From: Acephala macrosclerotiorum
Lineage: Eukaryota; Ascomycota; Leotiomycetes; Helotiales; Mollisiaceae
Assembly: GCA_014904845.1 (NCBI GenBank)
Contig: MU119240.1
Span: 271,967 to 335,966 of the forward strand
Length of the DNA: 64,000 nt
Direction: 5' to 3'
The notes beneath the pieces are model-generated. The model saw nothing but the letters and a program-made list of their open reading frames with translations, had not been told where the DNA came from and did no database searches. The position numbers were made by a program, and so were the translations under genes. Positions 44,700-59,204 of the stretch are shown piece after piece (the stretch's first letter is position 1; the number at the start of each line of letters is the position of its first letter).

Positions 44700-45360
44700 C
44701 GCTTCTGCTTTAGGCATTAAGGCACTTACTTACTTAAGTGCTGGATATTTCTAAAGCTGCGCAGCTTTCAAGGGGGGTCCCAGGGGGTCTCCCCCTAGAA
44801 TTATATGCTAAGTAAAGTGATTTAAATTGATTGAATTGATCGTAGTAACTCGATATAAAAGACGGGGGTCTCAGGGGGTGTCCCCCTGGTGTAAAGCCCC
44901 AGAAGTGCGTTTCTGCCTAAGGCGCTAAAGCAATAAAACACTTCCATTCTAGCTATATAGCTGCGCAGCTCTAAAAGGGGGGTCCCAGGGGGTCTCCCCC
45001 TGGAATTATATGCTAAGTAAAGTGATTTATATTGATTGAATTCATCGTAGCAATTCAATATAAGAGACGGGGGTCCCAGGGGGTGTTCCCCTGGTGTAAT
45101 GCTTTGCTGGAAGTGCGTTTCTGCCTAAGGCACTAAGGCAATAAAACGCCAGAGTTTAGCTCATAGCTGCGCAGCTTTCGAGGGGGGTCCCAGGAAGTCT
45201 CTTCTTAGTAAATATAATCGTAATAACTATTTATAATGAATAGAATCAATCGTAGTAACTCAATATAAAAAACGGGAGTCCCAGGGAGTATTCTTCTAGT
45301 AATATGAGACTCCGCAGCAAGTGCGTTTCTGCCTTAGGTACTAAGGAGCTTATCAGTTTA
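44700..45360. repeat. Tandem array, ~205 bp unit, three copies
   Basis: Units begin at the AGCTGCGCAGCT motif near 44757, 44959 and 45165, spaced 203-206 bp. Each holds GGGGTCCCAGGGGGTCTCC, an A/T-rich ATTATATGCTAAGTAAAGTG stretch, a second GGGGTC(C/T)CAGGGGGTG block and GTGCGTTTCTGCCT(A/T)AGG. The third copy has lost many C and G by transitions, so mutation grades in from the AT block on its right. Confidence 0.88.
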
Positions 45361-45983
45361 TCGGTTTCACCGCCCGGCAGAATTCGAACCACTACATTAA
45401 TGAAACTATTCTAACTTCAAATCTTTATAAAACACTCAAATTAAAAGCTATTAATTTGAAACTTGAAATAAGAATAAATTACTAAAATCGAAGATTTTAT
45501 AGTCTTTCGTAAAAGCGTTTTTGCGAAATCTTCGAAATAAAATGTGTATTAAATATCGAAAAAAATATTTTAAATTATATTTTAAAAATACGAAAATAAA
45601 TTAATAAAATCGATTTTAAAACGAATATATATAACGTTTAACGAATTTTTATTATAAATTTATATCGAATTAAAAAACGTAATTCGTTTTATAAATTTTT
45701 TTATTTATATTATAATTAAATTATTCGATTTACGTTTTATATAAAAAAATTACCATTTATAAACGAATAAAAAAATCGTTAAATTCGATAATTTTACAAT
45801 AAATTTAAATATAATATTATAACGATTTTAAACGTTTTTTAATAATTTTATAAAAAATAAAAAAATAAAAATTTTATATTTAAAAATTATATATTAAAAA
45901 AAATTTTTATATATTAATTAATTATCAATAGTATTAACAATTTACTAATAGTATGCACTACGCAATAATTGTATATTTAAAAT
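45361..45983. other. Left flank of the AT isochore
   Basis: Extremely A+T-rich; almost every remaining C is followed by G. No gene. The last five bases (45979-45983, AAAAT) are the left target duplication of the retrotransposon. Confidence 0.6.
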
Positions 45984-46113
45984 TGTTAAAAAAGTAGTAT
46001 ATATAATAAAAAATAATTTATTTTATAAAATTACAATATAAAAATTAAATTCGATAAATTACATTAAATTAAATTAAATTGTATTATTTGATCTCGAGTT
46101 TTTTTACGTAATA
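45984..46113. repeat. LTR, left copy
   Basis: 130 bp direct repeat bounded by TG and TA (CA mutated), with AAAAT outside. It is more mutated than the right copy at G positions (A where the other has G at about six sites). Confidence 0.85.
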
Positions 46114-49100
46114 AAATATTTCTTTTTAAAAAATTTTTACACTTTCGTAAAATTAAAAAATTTTTATAAAATTTTTATTTTTTTTATTTTATTTAAAATT
46201 TAAAATAATTACAAATTCGTAATTATATTTTTCGCTTTTTTATAAAAACAAAAAATATTTCACGTATATAATTTATATTAAAAAAAAAATTTAAAAAATA
46301 CTATTTTAAATTTTTTTCCCCAATAATTTTAATACTAATTTTTCATTTTCGTAATTATAAAATTTTTATTTTTCAATTAATTTTTTATCGTTTTATTAAC
46401 AATTTCTATATTTTTTTTTATATCAATTTATTAATAAAATTTTAAAAAATTTGAAAAAAAATAATAAATTTTAATATTAATATAATAATAAAACGTATAA
46501 AATTTATCGATATTAAATATATTTAATATTTATACGATATAATCGAATTTAATATATTTAGAAAATAAAAATATTAATTTTAAAAATTAAAATATCGATT
46601 TTATAAATTAATATAATATTTTAATAAAATTTTATATTGATTTACAAAAACAAATATTGATTAAATAAATTATTTATAATTTCGATTTTATTAATATTAT
46701 TTTTACGAAAAATTGTTTAAATAATAATTAAAAGAATTTTAATAAAATATAAAATCGCGAAAAATATATTATTAATAAAATTGAAACAATTATAATATTA
46801 GTAGTAAATAGTATTATTATATATTGAAATTGTTTTTTTTAAAATTAGTTTGAAAATAGTACGTTATTAGAGTAAATAATAAAAATTAATTTAATTGTTT
46901 AAAAATTAAAAATTGTTTTATAATATTGTAATTATTTTGTAAAAAAAAAATTGATTTGTTATTAAACTTTTTATTTTATTGTATTTTAAAATAAATATTT
47001 GCGAAACGTAATTCGTTTATAAATCCGATAATAAAATATTTCATATAAATATATTTGTAATTTTTTTAATGTATTTCAAAGTTTTAAAATCGAAATATTT
47101 TTCGTATTACGATTTTTATTAATTTTTTATATTTTGAAAATAATAAAATTATATTTTTAGAATTTTATTGATTATTTTAATCAAATTTTTTATTTTAATT
47201 AGTATTTCGTTCGAAATAAAATCGAATAAATTTTTTTAAAATTTTTAAAATATCGTTTTTTTTAAAATAAATTTCTTAATATATTTAATAATCGATTTTT
47301 ATTTTTTTCAAATTTTAATATTAAAAATATCTATTGATAAATTTTATAATATTTTTTGATATTTGTATAATTAATTCAAATTATTAATTTTTATAGTATT
47401 TATATTAAAAAATAAATTATATTTTTTAAAAATAATAATTTTATTAATTTTTATATTTTTATTTTCGATTTTTTTTATCGATATTTATTACGTTTATTTC
47501 AAGTATTTTTAATCGATTTTATTTTATTTTAATAAAAATATTAAAAATTAATAAAAATCGTAAAATATTTAAATTAATTACTATGTAATTTATTGTAATA
47601 ATTGATATAATTTGTATACGAACTTTAAAAATTTTTTAATTTTTTTTAAAGCGTTAAACTCGTTATTATTAATCGTTATAATGTTTAATTTTTAGAAATA
47701 ATTAAATTAATAATAAAAAAATCAATTTTATCGAATTTTTAAACAATAAATATTATTCGATTTTAAATTGTTTTATAAAATAAAATAATTCGTTTGTATT
47801 ATTTTTAATATTTTTTTTGAATTTATATTTTATATTATTTTTAATATAATTTAAAAAAAGTTTTTTCGTAGATTGTAATAAAAAATTGTAATTTTTGACG
47901 TTAATTTTAATAATTAGTTTCGTATTTTCGAGTATTAAAAATTTTATTATTAAAATATTTATTAATTTTAATAGATTTATTAATATATTGTTTATAGTTT
48001 CAATTAATTGAATTATTATTAAATATATTTTATAGTTTAATTTTTAAATTATTTTTATTTTAATTTTTTGTATTTATTTTATTGTTTTAAAAGTTTTATT
48101 AGCGTTTGATTGAAATAAAATTTTACGTTGATAATTGCGAGATTAAGATTAAATGTTCGAATTCGTTTTTGATTTATTGAATTAGTAAATAAATATAAAA
48201 ATTGTTTAGATTTAAAATAAATTTTATGTTTTTAGATTTATTTTTGTTTAATTTAATAAGTAATTATTCGATAAAAAGTTTCAAGTTATAAGAAAAGTCG
48301 TTATATTTGATATAGAATTTGTTGATTTGAAATTGAGTAAATAGTTTATTATTAGAGATTTTTTGATAAATAGTTTAATATTTTTTTATATAAGAAAAAA
48401 AAAACGTTTTATTGATTTTTTGGAAATTTTTATTGTTTTTTGATTGAGAAATTTGAGAAATTGAAATATTGAGTTTGTATTTTTTTGTTGAAAGAATTTA
48501 AAGAATTTTTTTTATATATATTTGAGAAAATTGATATATTGTAAAAAAATTTGATAGAATATTATTAGATTTGAGTAAGAGAATTGATGAAATTGTTGAG
48601 AGAATTAGTAAAATGTTTTTGGAATTTGATAGAAAAATTGAGAAATTGAATGCGAGTAGTAGTAAAATTTTTAAAGAATTTATTTTGTATTTGTAATAAG
48701 ATTCGTAGAGTATTTTGCAATTGAAAATGAATTTGTTATTTTTGTTTGAGATTAAATTGAGAAGAATTAAATAATAAGTAATATTATTTGATTTATTGTT
48801 TGATAAAAGTAATAAGACGTATTGTTTTTGTATATTGAAAGTGAGTAGATTTTTTTCGAGTTTGATAAAGTTTGTAAACGTTGAAATTGTTGTTATTAGA
48901 CGTTATACGCTATTTTGTAGAAGTAAAATATATAATGAAATTAAGTAATTTTAGTTTTAAAGATTGTTATTATTGTTAATAAAGTTAAATTGTTGTAATT
49001 ATTAAGAGTAGAAATGTTATATAAAAAGAAATTGAATTGAGTAAATTGTAAATAAATGAGATTATATTAATAGATAAAGTAAATATAATAAGTTTAAAAG

Positions 49101-51427
49101 TAAAGTTTTTTGATCGATTAAAATTATGTAAATTTCTTTGGATCGATTGTTTTTTTGAAATAATTTTGAAGTTTGTGTAATTGTTTAATTTTTTGTTATT
49201 AAATTCGAAATTGGTTTTTTAAACGAGTACGTGTGCGAGTTTGAATTGAGAGTTTTAATATGCGAGTTTCGTATTTTTGAATGAGTTCGATTGTATTTTT
49301 GAGTAATTCGATTTTATATTATTAATTTTATATATTATTGTAATTTTTTTATTTGATTAAATATTTGAGATTGTTTTTATTATTATATTGAGTGTATTTT
49401 TTGTTAATAATTTTTTTAAGTTTTTAAAATTTTTAATTATTATTATATTTGTTATTTGAATTGATATTAATTGGTTTTGTAATATTTAATTTTGATTTGT
49501 TATACGAATTTTTGTTTTTTAGTACGAAGTATAAATAGACGATAGAAATGATTGGATGGATTTTTTAATAAAAAAATAATTGCAATTTATATATAAAGTG
49601 ATTAATACGTTTTTTAATAAAAAAGAGATTGATTTATTATTTTATTAGTTTTAAATTTGAGTAATTTAAAAGATTGTAATTTTTATAAAGTTTAATATAT
49701 ATTGAATCGTTGATATTTATTATAAACGGTTTATATTTGAAATTGTATCGTTTTTTAGTAAATATAGTAATAAAATTAATAGTTAATTGTATGTTTTGTT
49801 GATAAAGTTTTTAAATGATTTTAAGAATATTAAAAGAATTTGATTTGTATAAAAATAATAAAATTATATTCGTTTTGTAATTAGTGATAATTTCATTTAA
49901 ATTAATATTAATAATTGTTATAAATGTATTGTTAATAGTAGTTTAATATAGAATAATATAATTCGTTTATAGTTAATTGAAATAAAATATAATAAAGTAA
50001 TAAAAGTCGATTTCGATTTTTTGTATAGTTTGTTTTAATAGTTTATTTGTTTGTAAATATTAAGCGATAAATATGTGTAATTTTATATTTATAGATTTAA
50101 AAATAATTTGTTAAAATTTGAAAATGAATTTTTTATTTCGATTAAAAATGATATTATTTAATATTTTTTAATTATAAAGTACGAGTATTATAATTAGAAT
50201 TTTAATTTAATTTTCGATTGTATATATAATATATTTTGAAATAAATAGTTTTTTTTTGAAGAATTTGTAAAATATTGATATTAAATAATCGAAGAAATCG
50301 AAATTTTTAATTTTTTATAAAACGATTATTTTTATGATTAAAAAATCAAAAATAAAATCAATTGCGATTATTATAAAAAGTTTTGATTCGATACGAATTG
50401 ATTATAAAAAATCGTATATTGAAAATTGTAAAATTTTGTTGTAGAAATAATTTAAGTAGTAGATTAAATATTCGATTAATTTTTTTGTTAGTTTATAAAT
50501 TGTAAAATTCGATAATTTTTATTTTATTTTTTTGAGATTGAAATAATATTTATTGTAAATTTTTGAGAGAACGTTGTAAAGTATAATTTTCGAAATATAA
50601 AAATGATTAAAGTTTTTGTAAAGAATATGAAATAATAAATTATTTTATAAAAAAAAAAAAAGATTATTGATTTAAATTTTTTGAGAAATTGATTTGTTTT
50701 TTTTTTAATTAAAAATTTTTAAAATTTTATAGAAATAATAATTTTTGATATAGTTTTTTATAAATTGTAATTTGTATTTTGAATTAATAATAATTTTTGA
50801 GAATAAATAAAGATTATTTAGAGTATTGTTTTTAGAAATATTTTTTAAAAAAATAATTTTGAGTTTATTTAAAGTATTAAATATAATATTTGATTTTTTA
50901 GAAATGTATTTTATTTTGAAATTGAATTGAAAAAAATATTTGAAAGTCGTAATGAGTTTTATATTGATTTTAATAGTATTAGAAATAAATAAAAAAATTT
51001 GATTATAAATATTTTTTATTATTAAATAATTTATTAAAATTTGAATAAAGTGTTTATTATATTGAATTATAATTTGAAATTTTTTATAAATATATATTAA
51101 ATATATTATTTCGAGTTTAATAAGGTAATAATATTTTTTGACGAGAGAAATTAATTTGTTTAAGAATAATACGAATTGAATCGTAGAAATTAATAAATTG
51201 AAAAAGTTTGAAATTAAAATATAATTTTTTTTGAGATAAAAAATTATGATTTTAAAATCGTTTTTAGAGATATTGATTTTAAAAAAAAGCGATTTATTTA
51301 AATTGTAATAAATTAATATGTATTTATTTGATAAATAGATTTAAAAAAATTTTTATAATATTTTTTTTTAATTCGCGAGTTTTTATATAATATACGCGTA
51401 AAATTTTTTTTTTTTTATTTTTTTCGT

Positions 51428-51430
<3 letters not shown>

Positions 51431-51467
<37 letters not shown>

Positions 51468-51484
51468 TTTTTTTTTTTTTTTTT
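51431..51484. repeat. Near-uninterrupted poly-T tract
   Basis: About 54 bases that are T except for a single A. Inside the retrotransposon, it is probably a former pyrimidine-rich microsatellite turned to T by C-to-T change. Confidence 0.7.
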
Positions 51485-54400
51485 GTAATAATTTCGATAT
51501 TTGTACGTAAAACGATATATAAAATCGAAATTAGTTTGTTATTTTTAGATATATTTTTAAAGATTTTAAAATTTTGAAAAAAACGAGATTTTTAATTGTT
51601 ATTATTTGTTTTTTGATTGTAAATATTTTAAATTTGTTTATACGATAATTAAAAAAGTAAATCGATAAATATTTTAAGAAAAATTTTAATAAAAATAAAT
51701 ATAAATGTATTTTTGTAAATAAAGTAAATATTTTATATAAATATTGAAAAAAATTTTTTAATGTTTTTAAAAAAACGATTATATTATTAATAAAGATTTT
51801 AGTAAAATAATAGTATAATTGAAGTTTTAAGTTTATAATTCGTTGAACGTAAATAGAAAAGTTTTTAAAACTTTGAAAAATTATTTTGAAACGTTTTAAA
51901 TCGCAATAATTAATAATAGTAAATTTATTTCGATGATTTTTTTGAATTAAAAATTAATAAAAAAATTTTGATTCGTTAATAATTATAATATAGATTATAT
52001 TTTTAAGAGTTTTTATAATTTTTTTTTAGTGTAATATTAAATACGCGTCGAAAATCGTCGTTTTGTTAATAAGTTTTATATCGATAATAAAACGAGAATA
52101 TAATTTGTTTTTATTATATATAATATCGAATATTTTATTGATAATTTTTTAGTTTTTTGTATTAATAAAATATTTGTTATCGATGATTTTTATATTTTGT
52201 TAATTTTCGATTAATAAAATAAATATATACAATTTAAATAAAAAATCAATAAAATTTTTATTAATTTAATAAATCGTAAATTTATCGATTAAAATTTCGA
52301 ATTAAATTACAAATTTTGAATTTGTAGTATATATATAAATATTATTATTTAATACGATTTTTAAAACGTTAATTAATTTAATAATATTATTAGAAAATAA
52401 TTAATTATTATTTAATATTTTTTTATTTGCGAGTATAATAATTTCGTTCGAGTTTTGTTTATTTTTATTCGAAATTAATTTGATTATATAGTAATCGTTT
52501 TTTTCGTATTTTTAATATATTTTTAATTTGATTTTTCATTTGATTAATAAATCGATAAAATTTGAATTCGTAATAATAACAAAATTTACTTTATTCACAA
52601 TAACATTATAAATATATACGTATTAAATATTGAATATAAATTAACGATTTTTAAATAATAAAAAATATATAATTAATATTGTAATAGTTTTTCGAAGTAG
52701 AATTATAATATTTTTTGTATATAAAGTTTTTTTTTTAATACGAGAATTTTTTGTAAAAATTTGAATTGATATAATTAGATTTTCGTATAAATCGATAATA
52801 AATATATAATTTTTATAATTTAATTTTTTTTGATATAAATATAAAAATTCGTTATTTAAAAAAAGTTTAAAATTGAGATTTTTGATTATTTATATACGAA
52901 TTTTAATTTTGTTAAATATATTTTGTTTTTTAATTATTTTGAATATATATATTGTAAAAATAATTTATTCGTTGAATTTTATTAATTTGTCGATTTTTGA
53001 AATTGTAATTAATTTGAATTTATTGATAAATAAATTCGATATAAATTGTATTTATTTTTATCGATTAAAAAACGAGAGTAATTAAAATCGATATATATTT
53101 TATATAATTTATTATTTATTTTTAATTTAATTTTTATTATTGCGTATATGTATTTTATTATAAAATTATTCAAAATTTTTATAAAAATTATTTTAATAAA
53201 TCGTTAAAATAAAAAATTATTTATTATAAATAATTAAATTGAAAAAATTGTTTTTTATTTATTATATTTATTAATTTTTTGTGTATTATTAACGTTGTAT
53301 TTATTAATTTTTTCGATTTTTAATAGAAGAATTTAATAAAAATTTTCGATTTTCAATAAAAGAATTTGATAAGATTTTTCGATTTTTAATAAAGAAATTT
53401 GATAAAATCGATTGATATTGTAAAATTTTTTATAAATATATTTAAATAATTGAATTTTTAATAAAAAATCTTTTTTATATTTATAATAAATTTTTTTTTT
53501 GATAGTATTAATAAAATAAATTATATTGATAATAATTTTTTTTTCAATTAAAATTTCGAATTATATTAAATTAAAATTTAATTTTTTAATAAAAAAATAT
53601 TTTTATTTTTTTAGTTTTTTGTTATAATTAATTTCAATTTTTGTAAAAATATTGTAAAAATCGTTATCGATCTAATATATATCGTCGTATTAATAATATC
53701 GTTTGAATTTATAATTATTATTATTAGATTTTTATTAATTTTTGTAAAAATTTAATTTGTAAATAAATTTATTGTTTTTAATTTTTTGAGATTTTATTAT
53801 TGATATTGATAATGCGAGTTTAAATTTTAATAATAGTAAAATAAGTTTTTGTAATAATTTCTTATTATTAATTGATTTATTTTGTTGAAAAGTTTAATCG
53901 AAAAAAAAAAATTAATAAAAATTTATATAAAATACGAAAAATTTAAATTGTAATTTAAATTGTTTTAAATTTTAATAAAAAATTGAATTAAAATTATTTA
54001 ATTTTTTGAATTTAAAATTGCATTTATTATTATTGTTAAATTTGATAAAATATTGTTTTTTTTTTAAATTATTTTTTTAAATTTGTATTTTTATTATTAT
54101 TTATTTTATAAAATTTTTGATTGAAATTGTTTTAATTAGTATTAAAAAAAGTATATAAAATTTTGAATTTATATTATTCAAAATTTAAAACAATTGTTAA
54201 ATAAATTTATTAAAGTTTATTGTTTTTGTAGTATGAATAATATTTAATATGTATTTTCGAACGTTTTTTTTATTATAAGTATTATTTTTCGAATATATTT
54301 ACTTTGAAAGTTTGTATAAAATCGTGATTGGAATTATTTTAAATTTGTGAGTAAATGCGTTGATTTATATAAAGACGTTATTTTGATCGAATTTGAAATT

Positions 54401-55512
54401 TTTTTTTTCGAGTTTAAATAATTTATTAAAGTATTATATTAAGATTATATTACGAAAATAAATATAAAAATTTTGTTTAATAATTAAAATACGTAGTTTA
54501 ATAATATTATTTTTAATTTGATTTATAAAAAAGTAAATATTGTATTAATAAATATTTTGTTTGATTGTAATATAATTATTTTTATTGTAAAAAGAATTTA
54601 AATTTGAATTAAAATAATTTATATTTTTTAGTTTTTATTTTGTATTAATAAAATTTTTATTAGTAAAATTTCGATTATTATTATTATTATTACGATTGTA
54701 ATCAAAAATATAGCGTTTATTATTGTTATTATTGCGAGTAAAAATATAATATTTATTATTGTTTATTATATTTTGTATTTGAATTTAAAAAATAATAAAA
54801 ATAATATTTTGTATTTATATTAATATTTCGAGTATAAAATTATTTTGTTGATTATTATAATTATTATTTTCGATTTCGAGTATTTCGAGTAATAAATTAA
54901 TTATTTTTTTAAGTATTTTTTTTTAGTATATAAAATTGAGATTGTATATTTTTTTTGTAATATTATTTGAAAAAATTGTATGAAATTAATATTTTATTTT
55001 AAGTTCTAAAGAAATTGAACGCTTTTTTTTTGCGATATTAGAATTTTTAAAGTTTTTAAAATTGTTTTTTTTTTCGTTTTTAAGTATATATTTCGATTTT
55101 TGAATTAATATAATAATTTTAATAATTGTAATAAATTTTTTGAAAATCGCGTTAAAACTAATTTTGTTTTGAATTTATATGTTTAAGATAAAAGTATTTT
55201 TTGATTTTATTGAAATTTTTATATTTTGTAAAATTGAAATAGTTTTAAAAGTAAAATTGAAACGAGATAAACGAGAGTTTGAAAAGTATTAAATAATAAA
55301 TTGAATAATTTTGATAGTTTGAAATTCGAAATTGTTAGTGTATTTGTATTTGATTTGTTGAAGTTTTTGAAAATCGTATGCGATTTTGATAATATTTTGT
55401 GCGATCAATGTATTAGTTATTGAGAGGTAAAATAATAAACGAAAAACCGTTGAAATTACATTTTGAAACAAATATAAAGTTTTAAAACGAATAAATTATT
55501 ATTATTATTATT

Positions 55513-55642
55513 TGTTGAAAAAGTAGTATATATAGTGAAAAATGATTTATTTTGTAAAATTACAATATAAGAATTAAATTCGATAAATTACATTAAATTA
55601 AATTAAATTATATTATTTGATTTCGAATTTTTTCACGTAATA
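55513..55642. repeat. LTR, right copy
   Basis: 130 bp direct repeat matching 45984-46113; it ends CACGTAATA and is followed by the AAAAT duplication. Confidence 0.85.
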
Positions 55643-56279
55643 AAAATTTTAACGTCTAATAATAATCGATTAATAAATAAATCTAAACTTATAAAAATAT
55701 TAAAACTTTCGATTTTCGACGACTATAAATAATTACACGCAATTTTTATATAGTTATATTTAATTAATTAAATCGCTCAATTTTTAAATATTTCAATTAA
55801 ATCGATTATAATCACTTATAACTATTTACAATTACTCGCACATAAAACTAATAAATTTTACGCGCGTAAATTTTATTTGAATTGATCGATTTTACGATTA
55901 AATTTTAAATAGCGTTAATATTTTCAATAATTAATCGAATAAAACGCGATTACTAGTTTGCATATAAATTTTGACGAAGAATATTAAAATTCTCGTAATT
56001 TCTAATTTTATAATTTAATATTTCAATACGCGTTCGATAAATTTATTTCAAATTTTTATAATAAATTAAATAAATACTATAAATTTCAAATTTTAAATAT
56101 TTAAACATTTGATCGTAAATTGGTACTATTAATACTAAGGTAAAAATAATTAGTAGTATTAATAATTAATTAACGAACTAATAATACTATTAGCGTTCGT
56201 GTTTTTCGATAAAACGATTAATAAAAAATTTTTTTTTTGATATAATAAATAAAAATTTATTTTAAATATTAATAATTTA

Positions 56280-56690
56280 AATATTTTATATAAATATAAT
56301 ATTAATTTAATAATCACGTGAAATATTAAATCGAATTAAAATTAGTATTATTTATATTAAAATTGAAATTATATTTTTTAATTTTTATATATTTATTAAA
56401 TTTATAATTTATAATTAATTAATAATAAATATTTTTAATAATATTAATATTAATTAATAATTAATTAATTATAAAATAATTAAATTTTAATTTATAAAAA
56501 AAAATATTTAAAATATATTAAAAAATATTAAAAATTTAAAAAAAATAATATAAAAACAATTTTAAATTTTTATTTATTATTTAATTAAAAATATATAAAT
56601 ATTAATAATAATATTTATTTAAATTTGATTTTTTTTTTAATTTTTTTATTATTTATTATATAATTATTTTTTAAAATATATTAAAATTGT
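56280..56690. repeat. Direct repeat, copy A
   Basis: AT-rich segment containing ATAATATTAATTTAATAATC ACGTG, then TTAAAATTGAAATTATATTT; it matches 57520-58215 in order, with insertions in the latter. Confidence 0.65.
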
Positions 56691-57519
56691 TTTTTTATTA
56701 ATTATTTTAATTTAATATTAATAATATCGATTTAAAATTTAAAATTTACAATATTTATTTAATTTATTATAAAATTTTTAAATAAATTTATTAAACGCGT
56801 ATTAAAATATTAAATTATAAAATTAAAAATTAAAAATTAAAAATTATCAAATTTTAATATTTTTTATTAAAATATTAATAATTGTTTTTTATTCGATTAA
56901 TTATTAAAAATATCGAAATAATAAATAAAAATAAAAAATAAAAATATTAATATTATTTAAAATTTAATCGTAAAATTAATCGATTTAAATAAAATTTATA
57001 CGCGTAAAAAATATCGATTATATATACGAATAAATATTATAATTAATCGATATTAAAAATTTAAATTGAAATATTTAAAAATTAAACGATTTAATAAATT
57101 AAATATAATTATCGTATATAATTATTTATAATTACTCGAAAATCGAAAATTTTAATATTTTTATAAATCGAAATTTATTTATTAATTAATAATCGATTTT
57201 TTAATTAAACGTTAAAAATTTAAATATATAATTATTATATAATACGTATTATTAATAAATTATTAATATTATTAATAATTAATTAATATATAAATTTTTT
57301 TTTTTAATATATATAAAAAATATATATAAATATAAATAAATTTTAAATTTAATTTTTAAAATAATTAATAATTTTTATATTTAATACGTAAAAATTACAA
57401 TTATTAAACGTAATATATTAATATATTTAAATATTTTAATATTTAAAATATAATATAAAATATTTAATTTATTTATTAATAATTTTTTTAATAATAATCG
57501 AATATATATAATAATATAA

Positions 57520-58215
57520 ATACAATATTAATTTAATAATTACGTGCGATATTAAATTAAATCGAAACTAGTGTCGTTTGTATTAAAATTGAAATTATAT
57601 TTTTCAATTTTTACGCGTTTATTAAATTTATAATTTATAATCAATAAACGAATTATTTAATTTATTTGTTTATTTTGTTTTTAATTTATTATTAATAATA
57701 AATATTTCTAATAATATTAATATTGATTAATAATTGTTTAATTAATTACGAAATAATTAAATTTTTATTTAAAAAAAATTAATTTACAAAATATTTTTTT
57801 TTTAAATAATTTGCTTTTTATAAAAAAAATATTTAAAATAATTAATATATTTTTAAAAAAATAAAAATTTATAAAATTTTTTTTATAAAAATATATTGAA
57901 AATATTAAAATTATTAAAAATTTAAAGAAAATAATATAAAAACAATTTCAAATTTATATTTATTTTTTAAATTTATATTTATTATACAAAATAATAACGT
58001 TTATAAAAAACGAATAAAAAAATATAAAAATAATTTCAAATTTATATTAATTTATTTGAATTTATATTAAAAACGAATTTTTAAAAAAAGTTTTATATTT
58101 TTATTTATTATTTAATCAAAAGTATATAAATATTAATAATAATATTTATTTAAATTCGAATTAATATTTTTAATTTTTTTATTATTTATTATATAATTAT
58201 TTTTTAAAATAATAA
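57520..58215. repeat. Direct repeat, copy B
   Basis: Second copy of the AT-rich segment at 56280, offset about 1240 bp and longer by about 280 bp. Both end in the same TTATTATTTATTATATAATT stretch. A 60 bp piece just before it (57460) recurs near 58693. Confidence 0.65.
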
Positions 58216-59204
58216 ATTTATTTAAAATTAAATTCGTTTATAATAAAAATAAATAAAATAAAATTTTAATTTTATAAATAATAAAAATTTTAATAAAGAA
58301 ATATTAAATAAATATATTTTTTATTGATTTGAAATATATAAAAAAAAAAAATATTTAAATTGTAATTTATAAAAAAAATTTTAAAATTTTTTTAAAAAAA
58401 ATATATAATAAATTTTACGTTTAAAATATAAAAATTTTATATATTGTTTTTAAGATTTTTTATGTATTTATAAAATTTAAAAAATAAATTTTTTTTTTTT
58501 GATAAAATTGATTAATTAAATTAATAAATTAAAATATTTTAATATTAATAATTAACGTTTAAAATATAATTATTTTTTCGATTTCAATTATTAATATAAA
58601 TTTTTTTTTTACGATAATAATTATTTTTATAATTATTTTTTATATTTTTTTTATTACGATTTTTTTTATATATACGAATTTATTTAATATAATATAAAAT
58701 ATTTAATTTGTTTATTAGTAATTTTTTTAATAATAATCGAATATATATAACAATTTATAAAATATTTTTATTAAATTATTTATAAATTTAATAAAAAATT
58801 ATATAATATTTTTAATTGTAAATTATTAATTTTTTATAATTATTATAATAAAATCGAATTATTTTAAAATTAATATAATAAAATATTTTTTTCTAATTTT
58901 ATAAAACGTATAAATATATTTTATTTTAATAAATTTTTAAAAAGAGATTTCGATTTTATTATATTAATAATAATAATAAAAATTTATTTCGAAATTAAAA
59001 AAAAAATTATTAATTATATATATTTTTATAAAAAAATTTTTTTTTACAAAAATTATTATAATTAATTTAATAAAAATTAAATTGAAATATTTATAAATAT
59101 TTTTCGATTAATTTCAAAAAATTTAATTAAGTTTATTATTAAAATATTAAACGAAATATAGTTTACGAAATTAAATTATTAGTATTTATTAAAATATTGA
59201 AAAG

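Larger units (their letters stand above)
45984..55642. mobile_element. RIP-degraded LTR retrotransposon, 9659 bp
   Basis: Two 130 bp direct repeats (45984-46113 and 55513-55642) start with TGTT(A/G)AAAAAGTAG and end ACGTAATA. The ten differences counted between them are all transitions. The duplication AAAAT lies immediately outside both (45979-45983 and 55643-55647). The interior has almost no C outside CpG on the + strand while G is common, so C-to-T change hit mostly one strand. All reading frames are destroyed, so orientation, gag-pol order and superfamily cannot be read. Length fits a complete Gypsy or Copia element. Confidence 0.85.

Noticed and set aside
45370..45400. tRNA-like TTCGAA box (minus strand)
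   Set aside because: The bases around it do not form a T-stem, and no acceptor or anticodon arm is found.
52178..52195. Possible reverse-transcriptase I-D-D motif in the retrotransposon
   Set aside because: A GTTATCGATGATTTT word is present, but neighbouring residues do not fit the Y-x-D-D context and stops abound; it could be chance in biased sequence.
52873..53085. Ile/Leu/Asn-rich small frames in the AT block (also 55289-55471, 62679-62888)
   Set aside because: Composition alone (A+T codons) explains them; no conservation or start context is expected in RIP-like sequence.
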